From positions 1,302,001 through 1,366,000 of the forward strand of contig NZ_AP022579.1 in NCBI RefSeq assembly GCF_010731295.1: a stretch of DNA of 64,000 nt. The letters are read 5' to 3'. Positions 1 to 16,079 of the stretch are shown in pieces. Below the pieces are notes generated by a model that made no database searches, was not told the origin of the DNA, and saw nothing but the letters and a program-made list of their open reading frames with translations. Made by a program: the position numbers and the translations under genes. Each line of letters begins with the position of its first letter. Position 1 is the first letter of the stretch. The DNA is from Mycolicibacterium boenickei (GTDB taxonomy: Bacteria; Actinomycetota; Actinomycetes; Mycobacteriales; Mycobacteriaceae).

Positions 1-883
<883 letters not shown>

Positions 884-929
884 CTACGGCACCGTCGCCG
901 CAAACGAACTACACCTTTGTAACTAAAAC

Positions 930-1472
930 TCAGCCAAGCAGAACGACGACGCGGCGCGACGGCTCCACACCCTCGCTCTCGCTGCGGACACCCTCGACCG
1001 CGGCGACCGCGTCGTGAACGATCTTCCGCTCGAACGGAGTCATCGGAGCCAGCTCCTCGCGCTCGCCCGACTCCAGCACGCGACGGGCCACCTTATCGCC
1101 CAGTGCCGCCAGCTCGTCACGACGGCGACGCCGCCACCGTGCGATGTCCAGCATCAGCCGGCTGCGCTCGCCGGTCTTCTGATGCACGGCCAGGCGGGTC
1201 AGCTCCTGGAGGGCGTCGAGCACCTCACCCTTGCGACCGACCAGCTTGCTCAGATCGCCACCGCCGTCGATGCTCACCACGGCCCGGTCCCCCTCGACGT
1301 CGAGGTCGATGTCCCCGTCGAAGTCCAGCAGGTCGAGCAGCTCCTCGAGATAGTCGCCGGCGATCTCGCCTTCGGCGACCAGTCGCTCCTCCAGGTCGTC
1401 CTCGCTCTTCGGCGCGGGCGCGGTGCCCTCCTCCAGCTCGGCGTCCGGCTCGGTCGTCTGTGCGTCCGTCAT
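930..1472 (-). CDS. Jag-like KH/R3H RNA-binding protein (Rv3920c type)
   Basis: A 180-aa single-stranded nucleic-acid-binding protein found beside yidC in many bacteria; in firmicutes the family (KhpB/Jag) acts with KhpA as an RNA chaperone. An acidic N-terminal ~45 aa leads into a KH domain with the loop GRKG and then an R3H domain with R-x3-H (RKIVH). The N-terminal Jag_N domain of firmicute proteins is absent, as is usual in actinobacteria. ATG at 1472 is preceded by AGGGAG. It lies 39 bp after yidC and 58 bp before rsmG on the same strand, so it belongs to the rnpA-yidD-yidC-jag-rsmG-parA run. Confidence 0.9.
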   Translation of the reverse strand: MTDAQTTEPDAELEEGTAPAPKSEDDLEERLVAEGEIAGDYLEELLDLLDFDGDIDLDVEGDRAVVSIDGGGDLSKLVGRKGEVLDALQELTRLAVHQKTGERSRLMLDIARWRRRRRDELAALGDKVARRVLESGEREELAPMTPFERKIVHDAVAAVEGVRSESEGVEPSRRVVVLLG

Positions 1473-1511
1473 ATCCGTCTTCTCCCTACTTGTAGCCAGT
1501 GTGAGAACTGG

Positions 1512-2588
1512 TCACCGTTTCCGCTTCTTGGGGCGCGCACCGGGCTTGGGTGTGCGGTTCACGCTCGACCCTCCCGATCCGCTTGCCGTGTTCTTCTGCT
1601 CGTCGGTCTGCGCGGCGCTCGTCTCGTCCTGGGCCGCAGACTCGGTGATCTCGGCCGGGCTCGCAGCGTCGGCCTTCTTGGCCCGGTTGGGCTTGGCGCC
1701 AGGGGCGGGCGCGTTCGCAGAGCGCCGTTCCAGCGCCTCGGCCTTCTTGGCTTCTTCTTCCTTCTCGATCATCCCGAACACGTAGTGCTGCTGTCCGTAA
1801 GTCCAGATGTTGTTGGACAACCAGTAGATGATCACGGCGAGCGGCAGGAACGGGCCACCGACCACCACACCGAGTGGGAACACGTACAGCGCCAGCTTGT
1901 TCATCATCGCGGTCTGCGGGTTGGCGGCCGCCTCCACGCTCTGGCGGGCCACCGAGGCCCGGCTGTTGAAGTGCGTGGCGATGCCGGCGAGGATCATGAT
2001 CGGGACGCCGACCAGGACGACCGACAGCCGGTTGAATTCCGTGAACGCCTCGAGCCCGTGCTGCTGGACCATCGTCGCGCCGAGCGGTGCACCGAACAGG
2101 TTCGCGTCGAGGAAGTGGCCCACGTCGGTCGCGCTGAAAACATAGTTCGCCAGGCTGCGGTTCTCCTCCACCGACAGCCCCAGCCGGCCGATGCCGGTCT
2201 GCGTCCGGTTGAAGGACATCAGCACGTGGTACAGGCCCAGGAACACGGGCACCTGCGCCAGCATCGGCAGACAGCCGAGGATCGGGTTGAACCCGTGCTC
2301 GCGCTGCAGCTTCTGCATCTCCAGCGCCATCCGCTGGCGATCCTTGCCGTACTTCTTCTGCAGCGCCTTGATCTGCGGCTGCAGTTCCTGCATCTGCCGC
2401 GTGGTGCGGATCTGCTTGACGAAGGGCTTGTAGAGGATCGCGCGCAGGGTGAACACCAGGAACATCACCGACAGCGCCCAGGCGAAGAAATTCTCGGGGC
2501 CGAGCACGAAGGCGAACGCCTTGTACCAAACCCACATGATCGCCGACACCGGGTAATAAATGATGTCCAGGCTGAACCAATTAAACAC
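1512..2588 (-). CDS. yidC: Membrane protein insertase YidC
   Basis: Inserts and folds inner-membrane proteins, alone or with SecYEG. The 358-aa protein is close in length to M. tuberculosis YidC (366 aa, as I recall). It shows the first membrane segment ([17 protein letters not shown]), the conserved cytosolic coiled hairpin ([17 protein letters not shown]), the [20 protein letters not shown] core and a C-terminal membrane segment at [19 protein letters not shown]. The tail is basic (RPKKRKR). The start chosen is GTG at 2588, which overlaps the last 8 bases of yidD and has GGGGAGAG about eight bases upstream; an upstream in-frame start would lie wholly inside yidD. Confidence 0.94.
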   Translation of the reverse strand: MFNWFSLDIIYYPVSAIMWVWYKAFAFVLGPENFFAWALSVMFLVFTLRAILYKPFVKQIRTTRQMQELQPQIKALQKKYGKDRQRMALEMQKLQREHGFNPILGCLPMLAQVPVFLGLYHVLMSFNRTQTGIGRLGLSVEENRSLANYVFSATDVGHFLDANLFGAPLGATMVQQHGLEAFTEFNRLSVVLVGVPIMILAGIATHFNSRASVARQSVEAAANPQTAMMNKLALYVFPLGVVVGGPFLPLAVIIYWLSNNIWTYGQQHYVFGMIEKEEEAKKAEALERRSANAPAPGAKPNRAKKADAASPAEITESAAQDETSAAQTDEQKNTASGSGGSSVNRTPKPGARPKKRKR

Positions 2589-2934
2589 GCGACTTGCTCT
2601 CCCCTCGCTTCGCTGGGGTCTCCCAGACAAGGTTTTCGGCGGCTATATCGCCAGACACGGTCTCATCAGACATCTTCGACTCGTGATCATGTGGGCACCG
2701 GTCCGGGATGGGATCCCATCCACCGGGGTGCCAGGGTCCGCATTTCAACAGTCGGATCAACGTCAGCCACCCGCCGCGGAACAAGCCGTATTCGGTGAGG
2801 GCATCGACCGCGTACTGGCTGCAGGTCGGCATGAATCGACACGACGGCAGTCGAAGCGGAGAAATGGTGTGACGGTAGAGCTGAATCAGGAAGATCGCGC
2901 CGCGGGCAGCACCGACACCCGCTCTGCGAATCAT
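2581..2934 (-). CDS. yidD: Membrane protein insertion efficiency factor YidD
   Basis: Small membrane-associated protein (117 aa) that helps YidC-dependent insertion. The signature region is clear: [26 protein letters not shown] in two pieces, with the conserved CRFxPTCSxYA cysteines, followed by [17 protein letters not shown]. The C-terminal ~35 aa are not conserved. The ATG at 2934 overlaps the rnpA stop by four bases (ATGA) and its 3' end overlaps the yidC start, so rnpA, yidD and yidC form one coupled series. Confidence 0.93.
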   Translation of the reverse strand: MIRRAGVGAARGAIFLIQLYRHTISPLRLPSCRFMPTCSQYAVDALTEYGLFRGGWLTLIRLLKCGPWHPGGWDPIPDRCPHDHESKMSDETVSGDIAAENLVWETPAKRGESKSRV

Positions 2935-3287
2935 GGTGACGTCCTGCGCCGAGCCTCAAGGCGCTCGAGAGCGCGTTGCAACTGCTGCTCCAACCGCGGT
3001 GACGGCGCTTGACTGCTGCCGGCCCGCGCCCGGATCACCACGAGGTCCGTGGCATCCAGTTTGGGTATCACGGTGCGGGCGGCATGACGCAGCCGCCGGG
3101 ACACCCGGTGACGTTCCACGGCGTTCCCGACGGCTTTGGACACGATCAGACCGACCCGCGGGCCGGTAGCGTCCGTCCCTTCGTGTAGCGCGTGTACGAC
3201 AACGTCAGGTTGTACTGCACGCACGCCACGACTGACGGTGGCACTGAACTCCGCGGACCGCCTCATCCGGTATCGAGCCGGAAGCAC
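2931..3287 (-). CDS. rnpA: Ribonuclease P protein component
   Basis: Protein subunit of RNase P, which with the catalytic RNA matures tRNA 5' ends. The 118-aa sequence begins with [13 protein letters not shown] and contains the RNR-type basic helix as [14 protein letters not shown], the family hallmark. GTG start at 3287, 21 bases after the rpmH stop. The usual rpmH-rnpA-yidD-yidC order is preserved. Confidence 0.94.
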   Translation of the reverse strand: MLPARYRMRRSAEFSATVSRGVRAVQPDVVVHALHEGTDATGPRVGLIVSKAVGNAVERHRVSRRLRHAARTVIPKLDATDLVVIRARAGSSQAPSPRLEQQLQRALERLEARRRTSP

Positions 3288-3308
3288 CGCGCTAGATCCT
3301 GCGTCGAA

Positions 3309-3452
3309 TCACGCAGTGAGTGCGCGACGGCCCTTGCTACGACGGTTGGCGACGATGGCGCGGCCGGCGCGAGTGCGCATCCGCAGCCGGAACCCATGCA
3401 CGCGCGCACGGCGGCGGTTGTTGGGCTGGAAGGTCCGCTTGCCCTTGGCCAC
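3309..3452 (-). CDS. rpmH: 50S ribosomal protein L34
   Basis: A 47-aa, highly basic protein read directly from the bases: it starts [19 protein letters not shown], continues with [21 protein letters not shown] and ends RRALTA. This is the universal L34 pattern. GTG start at 3452 with GGAGAG seven bases upstream, stop at 3309-3311. First gene of the leftward rpmH-rnpA-yidD-yidC run; its promoter must lie in the shared rpmH/dnaA intergenic region. Confidence 0.96.
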
Positions 3453-3967
3453 GTCAATCTCTCCTTGTTCCATTTGGCGACCGCGCTCACCGACGACAAC
3501 ATGTCGTCGAGAACACGGTCACCGTGCAAGCTCGGTTTAAGCTCGTCCGTCGTGCTTTACTAACCGGCGCGCTCTCCGGAAACCTCCCGGGCGCAGCCGT
3601 ACCGCCACGTGCGGGCGACTGCTCGAGGGTACTGATGAGATTTCCCTCGGTCAAACCTGCGCCGATGCGCCTACATCGTCGGCATTCGATGTTGCAGAAC
3701 TGTTGGCACATCGAGAGAAAACTGTTAGCTTCTGGCAATGCCGTTCCGAGCCTGGACCGGCCCCGGACAATAAGATGAGGACGTCGCTCCGCCGCAAGCC
3801 TCACAGCATGTGACGAACCCGGCACGACGCTCTCACACAACAGACAACAGAGCGACGACGACTGTCCTTTCTCCACAAGCTGTGGATAAATATGTGGACA
3901 GTTCGTCATCGTTCTTTTTGGTCGTCACCGGGTCGACCTCGAAGCACCTCAAAGGGGGAAACGGTCG
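3453..3967. promoter_or_regulatory. rpmH-dnaA divergent control region with DnaA boxes
   Basis: 515 bp without a gene, between divergently transcribed rpmH and dnaA. Near dnaA sits a tight group of DnaA-box-like 9-mers: TTCTCCACA at 3869-3877, TGTGGATAA at 3881-3889 (reverse of TTATCCACA) and TGTGGACAG at 3893-3901 (reverse of CTGTCCACA). Spacing of the last two is 12 bp start to start. This fits autoregulation of dnaA by DnaA. The dnaA ribosome-binding site is the run AAAGGGGG about ten bases before its TTG start. I could not assign -35/-10 elements with confidence. Confidence 0.7.
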
Positions 3968-5503
3968 TTGACAGCGGACCCCGACCCACCATTCGTCGCC
4001 GTCTGGAACAGCGTCGTAGCCGAACTCAACGGTGACCGCGACCCAGAGTCCGGTCTCTCCGGAGACACCGCCGCCCCCCAGCTGACTCCTCAGCAAAGGG
4101 CCTGGCTCAAGCTGGTCGAACCACTCGTGATCGCCGAGGGGTTTGCTCTGCTGTCGGTCCCCACCACGTTCGTCCAGAACGAGATCGAGCGTCATCTGCG
4201 CGAGCCCATCATCAACGCGCTCAGTCGCAAACTGGGCCAGCGCGTCGAACTCGGTGTGCGCATCGCCACCCCATCCGAGGAACCACAGGATTCCGCCGCG
4301 GAGACGCCTGCCGATTCCCGGGGCTCCGCCGAACCGGAGGGCGCCTCGAGTGCGCCTGCTGCCGACGTGGACGAGATCGACGACGACCGGGCCGCCAAGG
4401 TCAGCGCCGAAGAAAGCTGGCCGACGTACTTCAGCAGCCCGCAGCGTGACTCGACCGTCAGCGACGACAACGCGGTCAACCTCAACCGGCGCTACACCTT
4501 CGACACCTTCGTCATCGGTGCGTCGAACCGCTTCGCCCACGCCGCGACCCTGGCCATCGCCGAGGCACCCGCCCGGGCGTACAACCCGTTGTTCATCTGG
4601 GGCGAGTCCGGCCTCGGCAAGACGCATCTGCTGCACGCGGCCGGGAACTATGCCCAACGTCTCTTCCCCGGCATGCGCGTGAAGTACGTCTCCACAGAGG
4701 AATTCACCAACGACTTCATCAACTCGCTGCGCGACGACCGCAAGGCCTCGTTCAAGCGGAGTTACCGCGACATCGACATCCTGCTGGTCGACGACATCCA
4801 GTTCATCGAGGGCAAGGAAGGTATCCAGGAAGAGTTCTTCCATACCTTCAACACACTGCACAACGCGAACAAGCAGATCGTCATCTCCTCGGATCGCCCG
4901 CCCAAGCAGCTGGCGACCCTCGAGGACCGGCTGCGGACCCGTTTCGAGTGGGGCCTGATCACCGACGTTCAGCCGCCCGAACTGGAAACCCGCATCGCCA
5001 TCCTGCGCAAGAAGGCGCAGATGGATCGGCTCGACGTTCCCGACGACGTGCTCGAGCTCATCGCCAGCAGCATCGAGCGCAACATCCGTGAGCTCGAGGG
5101 TGCGCTGATCCGCGTCACGGCCTTCGCCTCGCTCAACAAGACCCGGATCGACAAGGCACTGGCCGAGGTCGTGTTGCGCGATCTCATCGCCGACGCCACC
5201 ACCATGCAGATCAGTACGGCCGCCATCATGGCCGCCACCGCCGAGTACTTCGAGACCACGGTGGAGGAGCTGCGAGGCCCCGGTAAGACCCGGGCCCTGG
5301 CGCAGTCCCGGCAGATCGCCATGTACCTGTGTCGCGAGCTCACCGATCTGTCCCTGCCCAAGATCGGCCAGGCGTTCGGACGTGATCACACGACGGTCAT
5401 GTATGCGGAGAAGAAGATCCGCGGCGAGATGGCCGAGCGGCGCGAGGTTTTCGACCACGTGAAGGAACTCACCACGCGGATCCGCCAGCGCGCCAAGCGC
5501 TGA
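3968..5503 (+). CDS. dnaA: Chromosomal replication initiator DnaA
   Basis: AAA+ initiator that binds DnaA boxes and melts oriC. 511 aa: N-terminal helicase-loading domain (~1-90), an acidic variable linker (~95-165), AAA+ core with Walker A GESGLGKT at residues 212-219 and Walker B LLVDDIQF, and a C-terminal DNA-binding domain with the [14 protein letters not shown] signature helix-turn-helix. Start is TTG at 3968, preceded by a strong GGGGG run. dnaA is flanked on both sides by DnaA boxes. Confidence 0.98.
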   Translation: MTADPDPPFVAVWNSVVAELNGDRDPESGLSGDTAAPQLTPQQRAWLKLVEPLVIAEGFALLSVPTTFVQNEIERHLREPIINALSRKLGQRVELGVRIATPSEEPQDSAAETPADSRGSAEPEGASSAPAADVDEIDDDRAAKVSAEESWPTYFSSPQRDSTVSDDNAVNLNRRYTFDTFVIGASNRFAHAATLAIAEAPARAYNPLFIWGESGLGKTHLLHAAGNYAQRLFPGMRVKYVSTEEFTNDFINSLRDDRKASFKRSYRDIDILLVDDIQFIEGKEGIQEEFFHTFNTLHNANKQIVISSDRPPKQLATLEDRLRTRFEWGLITDVQPPELETRIAILRKKAQMDRLDVPDDVLELIASSIERNIRELEGALIRVTAFASLNKTRIDKALAEVVLRDLIADATTMQISTAAIMAATAEYFETTVEELRGPGKTRALAQSRQIAMYLCRELTDLSLPKIGQAFGRDHTTVMYAEKKIRGEMAERREVFDHVKELTTRIRQRAKR

Positions 5504-6126
5504 GCCGCGCTGTATCTCACTGTTCCCCCCTCGAGACGACACCCCGGCCGGGGTTCGATGCTGCCCTCATGCCGTCTTCGGCGTCTCACATCGTGGTCTC
5601 TTCGGGGCCGTCCGGCGAAAAATCTTGTAACAACTTTCGCCCCATTACGTACCACAAGTCACAGCCGACCGCTGTGGATACTGCTGTGCACAACCTGCGG
5701 GCAAACCACGGGATGAATGACAAAATCATCCACACGCCCGCATCTGTCCACACTCGAGCGCCGGTCCATCCACCGGTCTCCACAGCGGACTCACATTGCG
5801 ACACACCGACGGTGCTGGGCAAACACCCGTTCATCCCCAGTTTTCACAGCCCCTAATACTGTTACTCAAATATCTTCTAAGAATTCTCTCTAGAAGAAGG
5901 GTGTTGGGGACACAGGACGGACCGTACGTCCGATCGGGGTCCCAGAGCACGAGCCAGTCCCCCATGTCACCCCGATCGATTAGCTTTCAAGTTGATGCGG
6001 AAAGCTCTACGGTGGTTCATCGACAGCGGTTTCCAGCTTTGTCATTCAGCGTCATGCTGCGTGGTGCGGTTTTCGGAAGACGCAGGTAGAGCTTGTAATG
6101 GGGATCATCGAAGGGGCGCATAGCAC
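5504..6126. other. oriC: Replication origin oriC (dnaA-dnaN intergenic region)
   Basis: 623 bp with no gene, the known place of oriC in mycobacteria. DnaA-box-like 9-mers, each at least one base from TTGTCCACA/TTATCCACA: TGTGGATAC 5673-5681, TGTGCACAA 5685-5693, TCATCCACA 5726-5734, CTGTCCACA 5744-5752, GTCTCCACA 5776-5784. Beyond them is an AT-rich stretch, about 5854-5899, in an otherwise GC-rich chromosome, holding a small inverted repeat (CTTCTA 5874-5879, TAGAAG 5891-5896); this is the likely unwinding element. Weak, degenerate boxes around an AT-rich tract are typical for mycobacteria. The dnaN promoter must lie in the last ~150 bp. Confidence 0.88.
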
Positions 6127-7320
6127 GTGGCGACGACGACGGCTGGGCTGACCGACTTGAAGTTCCGCGTGGTGCGTGAGGACTTCGCGGACGCGGTGGC
6201 CTGGGTGGCCCGCAATCTGCCGACCCGGCCCACCATCCCGGTGCTGGCCGGCGTCCTGCTGACCGGCACCGATGACGGCCTGACCATCTCCGGCTTCGAT
6301 TACGAAGTTTCCGCCGAGGTGCGTGTCAGTGCTGAAATCGCTTCTCCTGGAAGCGTTTTGGTGTCGGGGCGGTTGTTGTCCGACATCACCAAGGCGCTGC
6401 CGGCCAAGCCGGTCGAGCTCAGCGTCGACGGCACCCGGGTGGCCTTGACCTGTGGCAGTGCCCGGTTCTCCCTGCCGACCCTGGCGGTCGAGGATTACCC
6501 CGCGTTGCCGACCCTGCCCGAAGAGACCGGCGTGGTGTCGTCGGATCTGTTCGCCGAGGCCATCGGCCAGGTGGCCGTCGCCGCGGGCCGTGACGACACC
6601 CTGCCCATGCTGACCGGTATCCGGGTCGAGATCTCCGGTGAATCAGTGGTTTTGGCCGCGACCGACCGCTTCCGGCTGGCCGTGCGTGAGCTGACCTGGG
6701 AAACCAGCGCCACCGACGTCGAAGCGGCCGTGCTGGTGCCGGCGAAGACACTGGCCGAGGCGGCCAAGGCCGGCACCGACGGCAACCAGGTGCACCTGTC
6801 GTTGGGCTCCGGGGACTCCGTCGGCAAGGACGGTCTGCTCGGTATCCGCAGTAACGGCAAGCGCAGCACCACGCGCCTGCTCGACGCGGAGTTCCCGAAG
6901 TTCCGTCAGCTGCTGCCGTCCGAACACACCGCGGTGGCAACCATCGGAGTGGCCGAGCTCACCGAGGCGATCAAGCGTGTGGCGCTGGTGGCCGATCGGG
7001 GTGCGCAGATCCGCATGGAATTCGGCGACGACGTGCTGCGGCTGTCGGCCGGCGCCGACGACGTGGGCCGGGCCGAGGAAGACCTGCCGGTGGAGTTCGC
7101 CGGGGATCCGCTGACCATCGCGTTCAACCCCACATACCTGACCGACGGGTTGAGCTCGTTGCATTCGGACCGCGTGACTTTCGGTTTCACCACGCCGAGC
7201 CGGCCCGCAGTGTTGCGGCCCACGGGCGAGGATGGTGGTACCGGTGGTGGTTCGGGTCCGTTCCCGGCCGCCAAGACCGATTACGTCTACCTGTTGATGC
7301 CGGTCCGCCTTCCGGGCTGA
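6127..7320 (+). CDS. dnaN: DNA polymerase III beta subunit (sliding clamp)
   Basis: Ring-shaped processivity clamp that tethers DNA polymerases and other partners to DNA. 397 aa with the three repeated clamp domains; recognisable blocks are [14 protein letters not shown], the GFDYEVSAE strand, [17 protein letters not shown] and the C-terminal [12 protein letters not shown], which carries the conserved PVRL tail that lines the partner pocket. GTG start at 6127 with AAGGGG upstream. Length matches mycobacterial DnaN (~400 aa). Confidence 0.97.
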   Translation: MATTTAGLTDLKFRVVREDFADAVAWVARNLPTRPTIPVLAGVLLTGTDDGLTISGFDYEVSAEVRVSAEIASPGSVLVSGRLLSDITKALPAKPVELSVDGTRVALTCGSARFSLPTLAVEDYPALPTLPEETGVVSSDLFAEAIGQVAVAAGRDDTLPMLTGIRVEISGESVVLAATDRFRLAVRELTWETSATDVEAAVLVPAKTLAEAAKAGTDGNQVHLSLGSGDSVGKDGLLGIRSNGKRSTTRLLDAEFPKFRQLLPSEHTAVATIGVAELTEAIKRVALVADRGAQIRMEFGDDVLRLSAGADDVGRAEEDLPVEFAGDPLTIAFNPTYLTDGLSSLHSDRVTFGFTTPSRPAVLRPTGEDGGTGGGSGPFPAAKTDYVYLLMPVRLPG

Positions 7321-7345
7321 CCGGCGCGGGCGAGAGAGGGCGCAC

Positions 7346-8239
7346 ATGCAACTGGGGTTGATCGGCCTGGGCAAGATGGGCTTCAACATGCGCGAGCGCC
7401 TGCGTGCCGGTGGCCATGAGGTCGTGGGATACGACCCGCGGCCGGAAGTGAGTGACGTCGCCAGCCTGGCCGATCTCGCCACCGCGCTCGGGGCGCCGCG
7501 GGTGGTCTGGGTGATGGTGCCCTCGGGCACGGTGACGCACGAGACCATCGCCGCGCTCGCCGATGTGCTGGAGCCCGGCGATCTGGTGATCGACGGCGGC
7601 AACTCGAGGTACACCGAAGACGGCCCGCACGCAAAATTGTTGGGCGACAAAGGAATCCACTTCGTCGATGCCGGAGTTTCTGGCGGCGTCTGGGGTTTGC
7701 ACGAGGGTTACGGGTTGATGGTCGGCGGCAGCGACGCCGACGTGGCTCGAGCCATGCCGATCTTCGACACGCTGCGTCCCGAAGGTGATCTGGCCGACGG
7801 CTTCGTCCATGCCGGCCCGGTCGGTGCCGGTCACTACGCCAAGATGGTGCACAACGGTATCGAGTACGGCCTGATGCACGCCTACGCCGAAGGCTACGAA
7901 CTGCTCGCGGCGGAGGAGCTCATCACCGACCCCCAGGCCGTCATCCAGGCCTGGACCAATGGCACCGTGGTGCGGTCCTGGCTGCAGCAGCTGCTGGCCA
8001 AGGCTCTCAAGGAGGATCCGGGCTTCGCCGCCATCAGCGGGTACACCGAGGATTCCGGGGAAGGCCGCTGGACCGTGGAGGAGGCGATCAGCCACCGGGT
8101 TCCGATGCCGGTGATCGCGGCATCGTTGTTCGCCCGGTTCGCCTCGAGACAAGAGGACTCCCCCACGATGAAGGCGGTGTCGGCGCTGCGCAACCAGTTC
8201 GGTGGCCACGCGGTACACCGCATCAGTGAGTCCGGTTAG
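7346..8239 (+). CDS. gnd: 6-phosphogluconate dehydrogenase, short decarboxylating type
   Basis: Oxidative decarboxylation of 6-phosphogluconate to ribulose 5-phosphate in the pentose phosphate pathway. 297 aa, the short GndA/YqeC class rather than the ~470-aa class. The nucleotide motif GLGKMG opens the protein (residues ~5-10); DGGNSRYTED and the SGGVWGLHEGYGLMVGG substrate loop follow; the catalytic region is KMVHNGIEYGLMHAYAEGY. ATG at 7346 with GAGAGAGGG upstream. It sits between dnaN and recF, an arrangement I recall from M. smegmatis but not M. tuberculosis. Cofactor preference (NAD or NADP) cannot be told reliably. Confidence 0.93.
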   Translation: MQLGLIGLGKMGFNMRERLRAGGHEVVGYDPRPEVSDVASLADLATALGAPRVVWVMVPSGTVTHETIAALADVLEPGDLVIDGGNSRYTEDGPHAKLLGDKGIHFVDAGVSGGVWGLHEGYGLMVGGSDADVARAMPIFDTLRPEGDLADGFVHAGPVGAGHYAKMVHNGIEYGLMHAYAEGYELLAAEELITDPQAVIQAWTNGTVVRSWLQQLLAKALKEDPGFAAISGYTEDSGEGRWTVEEAISHRVPMPVIAASLFARFASRQEDSPTMKAVSALRNQFGGHAVHRISESG

Positions 8240-8251
8240 GCGCGAATTCCG

Positions 8252-9406
8252 ATGTATGTCCGTCACCTGGGACTGACCGATTACCGGTCCTGGGCACATG
8301 TCGAGCTCGAGCTCGAGCCCGGCCGCACGGTCTTCGTCGGATCGAACGGCTTCGGCAAGACGAATCTCGTTGAGGCACTGTGGTATTGCGCCACCTTGGG
8401 GTCGCACCGGGTGGCCTCCGACGCGCCCCTGATCCGCGCGGGCGCGCCACGCGCGATCGTCTCGAGCATCGTGGTCAACGAGGGGCGGGAACTGGCTGTC
8501 GATCTCGAGATCACCAGCGGTCGCGCCAACAAGGCCCGGCTGAACCGGTCGCCGGTCCGCTCACCCCGCGAAATTCTCGGCGTCTTGCGGGCGGTGCTGT
8601 TCAGTCCGGAGGATCTCGCGCTGGTCCGCGGCGACCCGGGTGAACGCCGACGCTATCTCGATGAGCTGGCGACCACGCGCAGGCCGGCCATCGCCGGTAT
8701 CCGTGCCGATTACGACAAGGTCGTGCGCCAACGTACGGCGCTGCTGAAAACCGCTGCGGGAGCACGTTATCGAGGTGATCGCAGCGTACTGGACACTCTC
8801 GATGTCTGGGACGGGCACCTCGCCGCGCACGGTGCGGCGTTGATCGCGGCCCGCATCGCGCTCGTCGAACAGCTACATCCGGAAGTCCAGAAGGCCTATC
8901 AGTTGTTGGCGCCGTCCAGCAGGCCCGCAGCCATCCGGTACCGCAGCAGTGTCGAGGCGATCGAAAACGCTCCCGGCCCCGAACCCGCGGAGTTCTACGA
9001 GGCCGCATTGTTGGACGCCTTGGCGCGGCGCCGCGACGCGGAGTTGGATCGCGGGGTCTGCCTGGTGGGTCCTCATCGCGACGATCTCGAGCTGTGGCTC
9101 GGCGATCAGCCCGCGAAAGGCTTTGCCAGTCACGGTGAATCGTGGTCGATGGCATTGGCCCTGCGGTTGGGGGCGTACGAATTGCTGCGGTCGGACGGTG
9201 TCGACCCGGTGTTGCTGCTCGACGATGTGTTCGCCGAGCTGGACACCGCGCGCCGGCAGGCCCTGGCCGCCGTCGCCGGTGAAGCCGAGCAGGTACTGGT
9301 GACCGCGGCAGTCGGCGAGGACATCCCGCAGGACTGGGCGGTCAACCGCGTCGAGATCAGGATGACCGAGGGCGACCAGGGACGGATATCGGTGGTGCAG
9401 TCATGA
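8252..9406 (+). CDS. recF: DNA replication and repair protein RecF
   Basis: SMC-like ATPase that helps load RecA at single-strand gaps. 384 aa: Walker [10 protein letters not shown] at residues 30-38, the ABC signature region around [18 protein letters not shown], and Walker [12 protein letters not shown] followed by the usual [10 protein letters not shown]-loop region. The ATG at 8252 lies 12 bp after gnd. The stop overlaps the next start (ATGA at 9403-9406), so translation of the DUF721 gene is coupled. Confidence 0.96.
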   Translation: MYVRHLGLTDYRSWAHVELELEPGRTVFVGSNGFGKTNLVEALWYCATLGSHRVASDAPLIRAGAPRAIVSSIVVNEGRELAVDLEITSGRANKARLNRSPVRSPREILGVLRAVLFSPEDLALVRGDPGERRRYLDELATTRRPAIAGIRADYDKVVRQRTALLKTAAGARYRGDRSVLDTLDVWDGHLAAHGAALIAARIALVEQLHPEVQKAYQLLAPSSRPAAIRYRSSVEAIENAPGPEPAEFYEAALLDALARRRDAELDRGVCLVGPHRDDLELWLGDQPAKGFASHGESWSMALALRLGAYELLRSDGVDPVLLLDDVFAELDTARRQALAAVAGEAEQVLVTAAVGEDIPQDWAVNRVEIRMTEGDQGRISVVQS

Positions 9407-9981
9407 CGGACGATTCCGGACAAACCCCCGAGCCCACACCCGCGGTGTCTCCCGAAGATCTCACCCGGATGCGGGGCATGGATCTGGTGCGGCGCACCCT
9501 GGAAGAGGCTCGAGGCGCGGCACGCAGTCAAGGTAAGGACGTCGGCCGCGGTCGCAGCGCGCCGGTACGGCGGGTGGCGGGTAATGCCGGGCGGCGCCGG
9601 AGCTGGTCGGGTCCGGGTCCCGATGTCCGCGATCCGCAACCGCTCGGGGCCGCGACGCAGGACCTGGCCAGGGTGCGGGGCTGGTCCTCGAGGGTCGCCG
9701 AGGGTTCGGTGTTCGGCCGGTGGCGGGCCGTCGTCGGCGACCAGATCGCCGACCATGCCAACCCGACCGGTCTGAACGAGGGCGTGTTGACCGTCTCGGC
9801 GGAGTCCACCGCGTGGGCGACCCAGTTGCGCATGGTGCAGTCCCAGCTGCTGGCCAAGATCGCCGCCGCCGTCGGTGACGGGGTGGTGACCTCGCTGAAG
9901 ATCGTCGGCCCGGTCGGCCCGTCGTGGCGGAAGGGCCGGTATCACGTCGCCGGCCGCGGTCCCCGGGACACCTACGGGTAG
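9403..9981 (+). CDS. DUF721 family protein (Rv0004 type)
   Basis: 192-aa protein of the DciA-like DUF721 family, conserved between recF and gyrB in actinobacteria. The conserved part is the C-terminal half: [19 protein letters not shown], then [16 protein letters not shown] and [19 protein letters not shown], which form the KH-like fold. DciA proteins in other bacteria load the replicative helicase DnaB; that role here is an inference from the family and the replication neighbourhood. The N-terminal ~60 aa are basic and low in complexity. Start ATG overlaps the recF stop. Confidence 0.88.
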   Translation: MTDDSGQTPEPTPAVSPEDLTRMRGMDLVRRTLEEARGAARSQGKDVGRGRSAPVRRVAGNAGRRRSWSGPGPDVRDPQPLGAATQDLARVRGWSSRVAEGSVFGRWRAVVGDQIADHANPTGLNEGVLTVSAESTAWATQLRMVQSQLLAKIAAAVGDGVVTSLKIVGPVGPSWRKGRYHVAGRGPRDTYG

Positions 9982-10111
9982 GACTGCGCTCAGAAACGCC
10001 GAGACGCGCGAAATGAATCTTCCCGAGCGTCCGGAGGCACCAATGGCCGAGAAATTCCGCGCACGGCGCAGTTAGGTAGGTGGAAACGCCGCTACAGAGT
10101 GGGCCCTGTAG

Positions 10112-12220
<2,109 letters not shown>

Positions 12221-12232
12221 GCAGGACATCCG

Positions 12233-12514
12233 ATGCACACAGCATTCATCCGGGTCAAAGTCGCCCCCGACGCGGCCGAGCGTGCCGCCGAAGCGATGCA
12301 GAGTCTGGTCGCACCCACGCTCGCCGAGCCGGGCTGCATCACCTACGAGTTCTACCGGGATCTCGAGGACCCGTCGCTGTTCCTGTGTTTCGAGCATTGG
12401 GACTCGAGGGAGTCGATGGATGCGCACGGAACCACACCGCACGTCGCCACTTTTCTCACCGAGCTGGGGCCGAGTATCGAAAAGTGGGAGTACAACCACA
12501 CGGCGGCACTGTGA
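12233..12514 (+). CDS. Antibiotic biosynthesis monooxygenase (ABM)-fold protein
   Basis: 93-aa protein of the dimeric alpha+beta barrel ABM family (quinol or heme monooxygenase-like). Seen: the N-terminal strand AFIRVKVAPDAAERAAEAM, the conserved EPGCITYEFYRD segment, FEHWDSRESMDAH and a C-terminal strand. ATG at 12233, 12 bp after gyrB with AGGA seven bases upstream, so it is probably cotranscribed with gyrB and gyrA. Its place between gyrB and gyrA is unusual: in M. tuberculosis and M. smegmatis the two gyrase genes are neighbours as I recall. The substrate is unknown; many family members act on quinones or detoxify reactive carbonyls. Confidence 0.82.
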   Translation: MHTAFIRVKVAPDAAERAAEAMQSLVAPTLAEPGCITYEFYRDLEDPSLFLCFEHWDSRESMDAHGTTPHVATFLTELGPSIEKWEYNHTAAL

Positions 12515-12609
12515 CTCCGAGTACGCATCTGCCCTGTGCGCCACCGTGATTCACGGCGCGTCCAGATGGCCATTGACCGCATCAAGCCGAGCCAACGAGC
12601 GAGGAACTC

Positions 12610-15117
<2,508 letters not shown>

Positions 15118-15169
15118 CGCTGTCGCCGGGGTCCGACGCGGACCTCGGCCTGAGCTAAGGAGCTGTTAG

Positions 15170-16078
15170 GTGAGTTCACCGAGCGAGCCGGGCTACCCGC
15201 GAGCGGGCGACCGGCCCGGCAGCTCCAACGGCTCAGGTGCCGGGGCCGCGGGAGCCGAAGGCACCTCGACCACCGGCAAGGCCGCCGGAGTCCAGGCGCG
15301 GCCTGCCGGCGGTCAGATCACCGAAACCGGTGAGGCACCGCCGTGGCAGCGCGGAGCCGCCAGGACCACGCCGCCGCCCCCGGCAACCGAGACGCGTGAC
15401 GAGAGTGCCCGTACGCCGAGCGCCCACTCCCCCGGTGTGGAGGCCCGGCTGCAGCGCTTCGTCGCGGGCACGGAGAACCAGGAGACCGAGCAGCAGCCCC
15501 GGCCGGCACGTCCGTCGTCGCCGGCACCGGCGGCGTCCGCCCCCCGCAGCGAGCCGGTGCGGTCCGAGGCCTACGCGAGTGAGATCCCGGACCTGTCCGG
15601 GCCCTCCCCGCGTCCGGCGCAACGCAAGCCCTCCGCCGAGACTCCGGCGGCCAGATCCTCGAGCAACACCCCGACCACCCGGATCCAGGTGGCCAACCGC
15701 ACCGCCCATCAGGGGCCGGTCCGGGCCAGCATGCAGATCCGCCGTGTGGACCCGTGGACTGTGCTGAAGGTCTCACTGGTGCTGTCGGTGGTGCTGTTCT
15801 TCGTCTGGATGATCGCGGTCGCGTTCCTGTACCTCGTGCTCGGCGCGATGGGTGTGTGGAGCAAGCTGAACAGCAATGTGGGTGATCTCCTGACCAGCGC
15901 GAGCGGCGCCTCAGGAGGCGAATTGGTCTCCAGCGGAACGATCTTCGGCGGGGCCGCGCTCATCGGCCTGGTGAACATCGTGGTGCTGTGTGCGATGGCC
16001 ACCATCGGTGCCTTCATCTACAACCTGACCACCGATCTGGTCGGTGGAGTCGAGGTCACGCTGGCCGACCGGGATTGA
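15170..16078 (+). CDS. DUF3566 membrane protein (Rv0007 type)
   Basis: 302-aa protein conserved directly after gyrA in actinobacteria. The first ~190 aa are low-complexity, rich in Pro, Ser, Ala and Gly. The C-terminal DUF3566 domain begins at [17 protein letters not shown] and has two membrane segments (about residues 200-228 and 262-288) separated by a ~30-aa loop. GTG at 15170 with AAGGAG upstream. Function unknown. An alternative later start would remove most of the disordered head, but the ribosome-binding site favours the long form. Confidence 0.88.
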   Translation: MSSPSEPGYPRAGDRPGSSNGSGAGAAGAEGTSTTGKAAGVQARPAGGQITETGEAPPWQRGAARTTPPPPATETRDESARTPSAHSPGVEARLQRFVAGTENQETEQQPRPARPSSPAPAASAPRSEPVRSEAYASEIPDLSGPSPRPAQRKPSAETPAARSSSNTPTTRIQVANRTAHQGPVRASMQIRRVDPWTVLKVSLVLSVVLFFVWMIAVAFLYLVLGAMGVWSKLNSNVGDLLTSASGASGGELVSSGTIFGGAALIGLVNIVVLCAMATIGAFIYNLTTDLVGGVEVTLADRD

Positions 16079-16079
16079 T

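Noticed and set aside
3833..5542. 569-codon open frame opposite dnaA
   Set aside because: dnaA is unambiguous; the opposite frame reads as low-complexity shadow and would cover the DnaA boxes.
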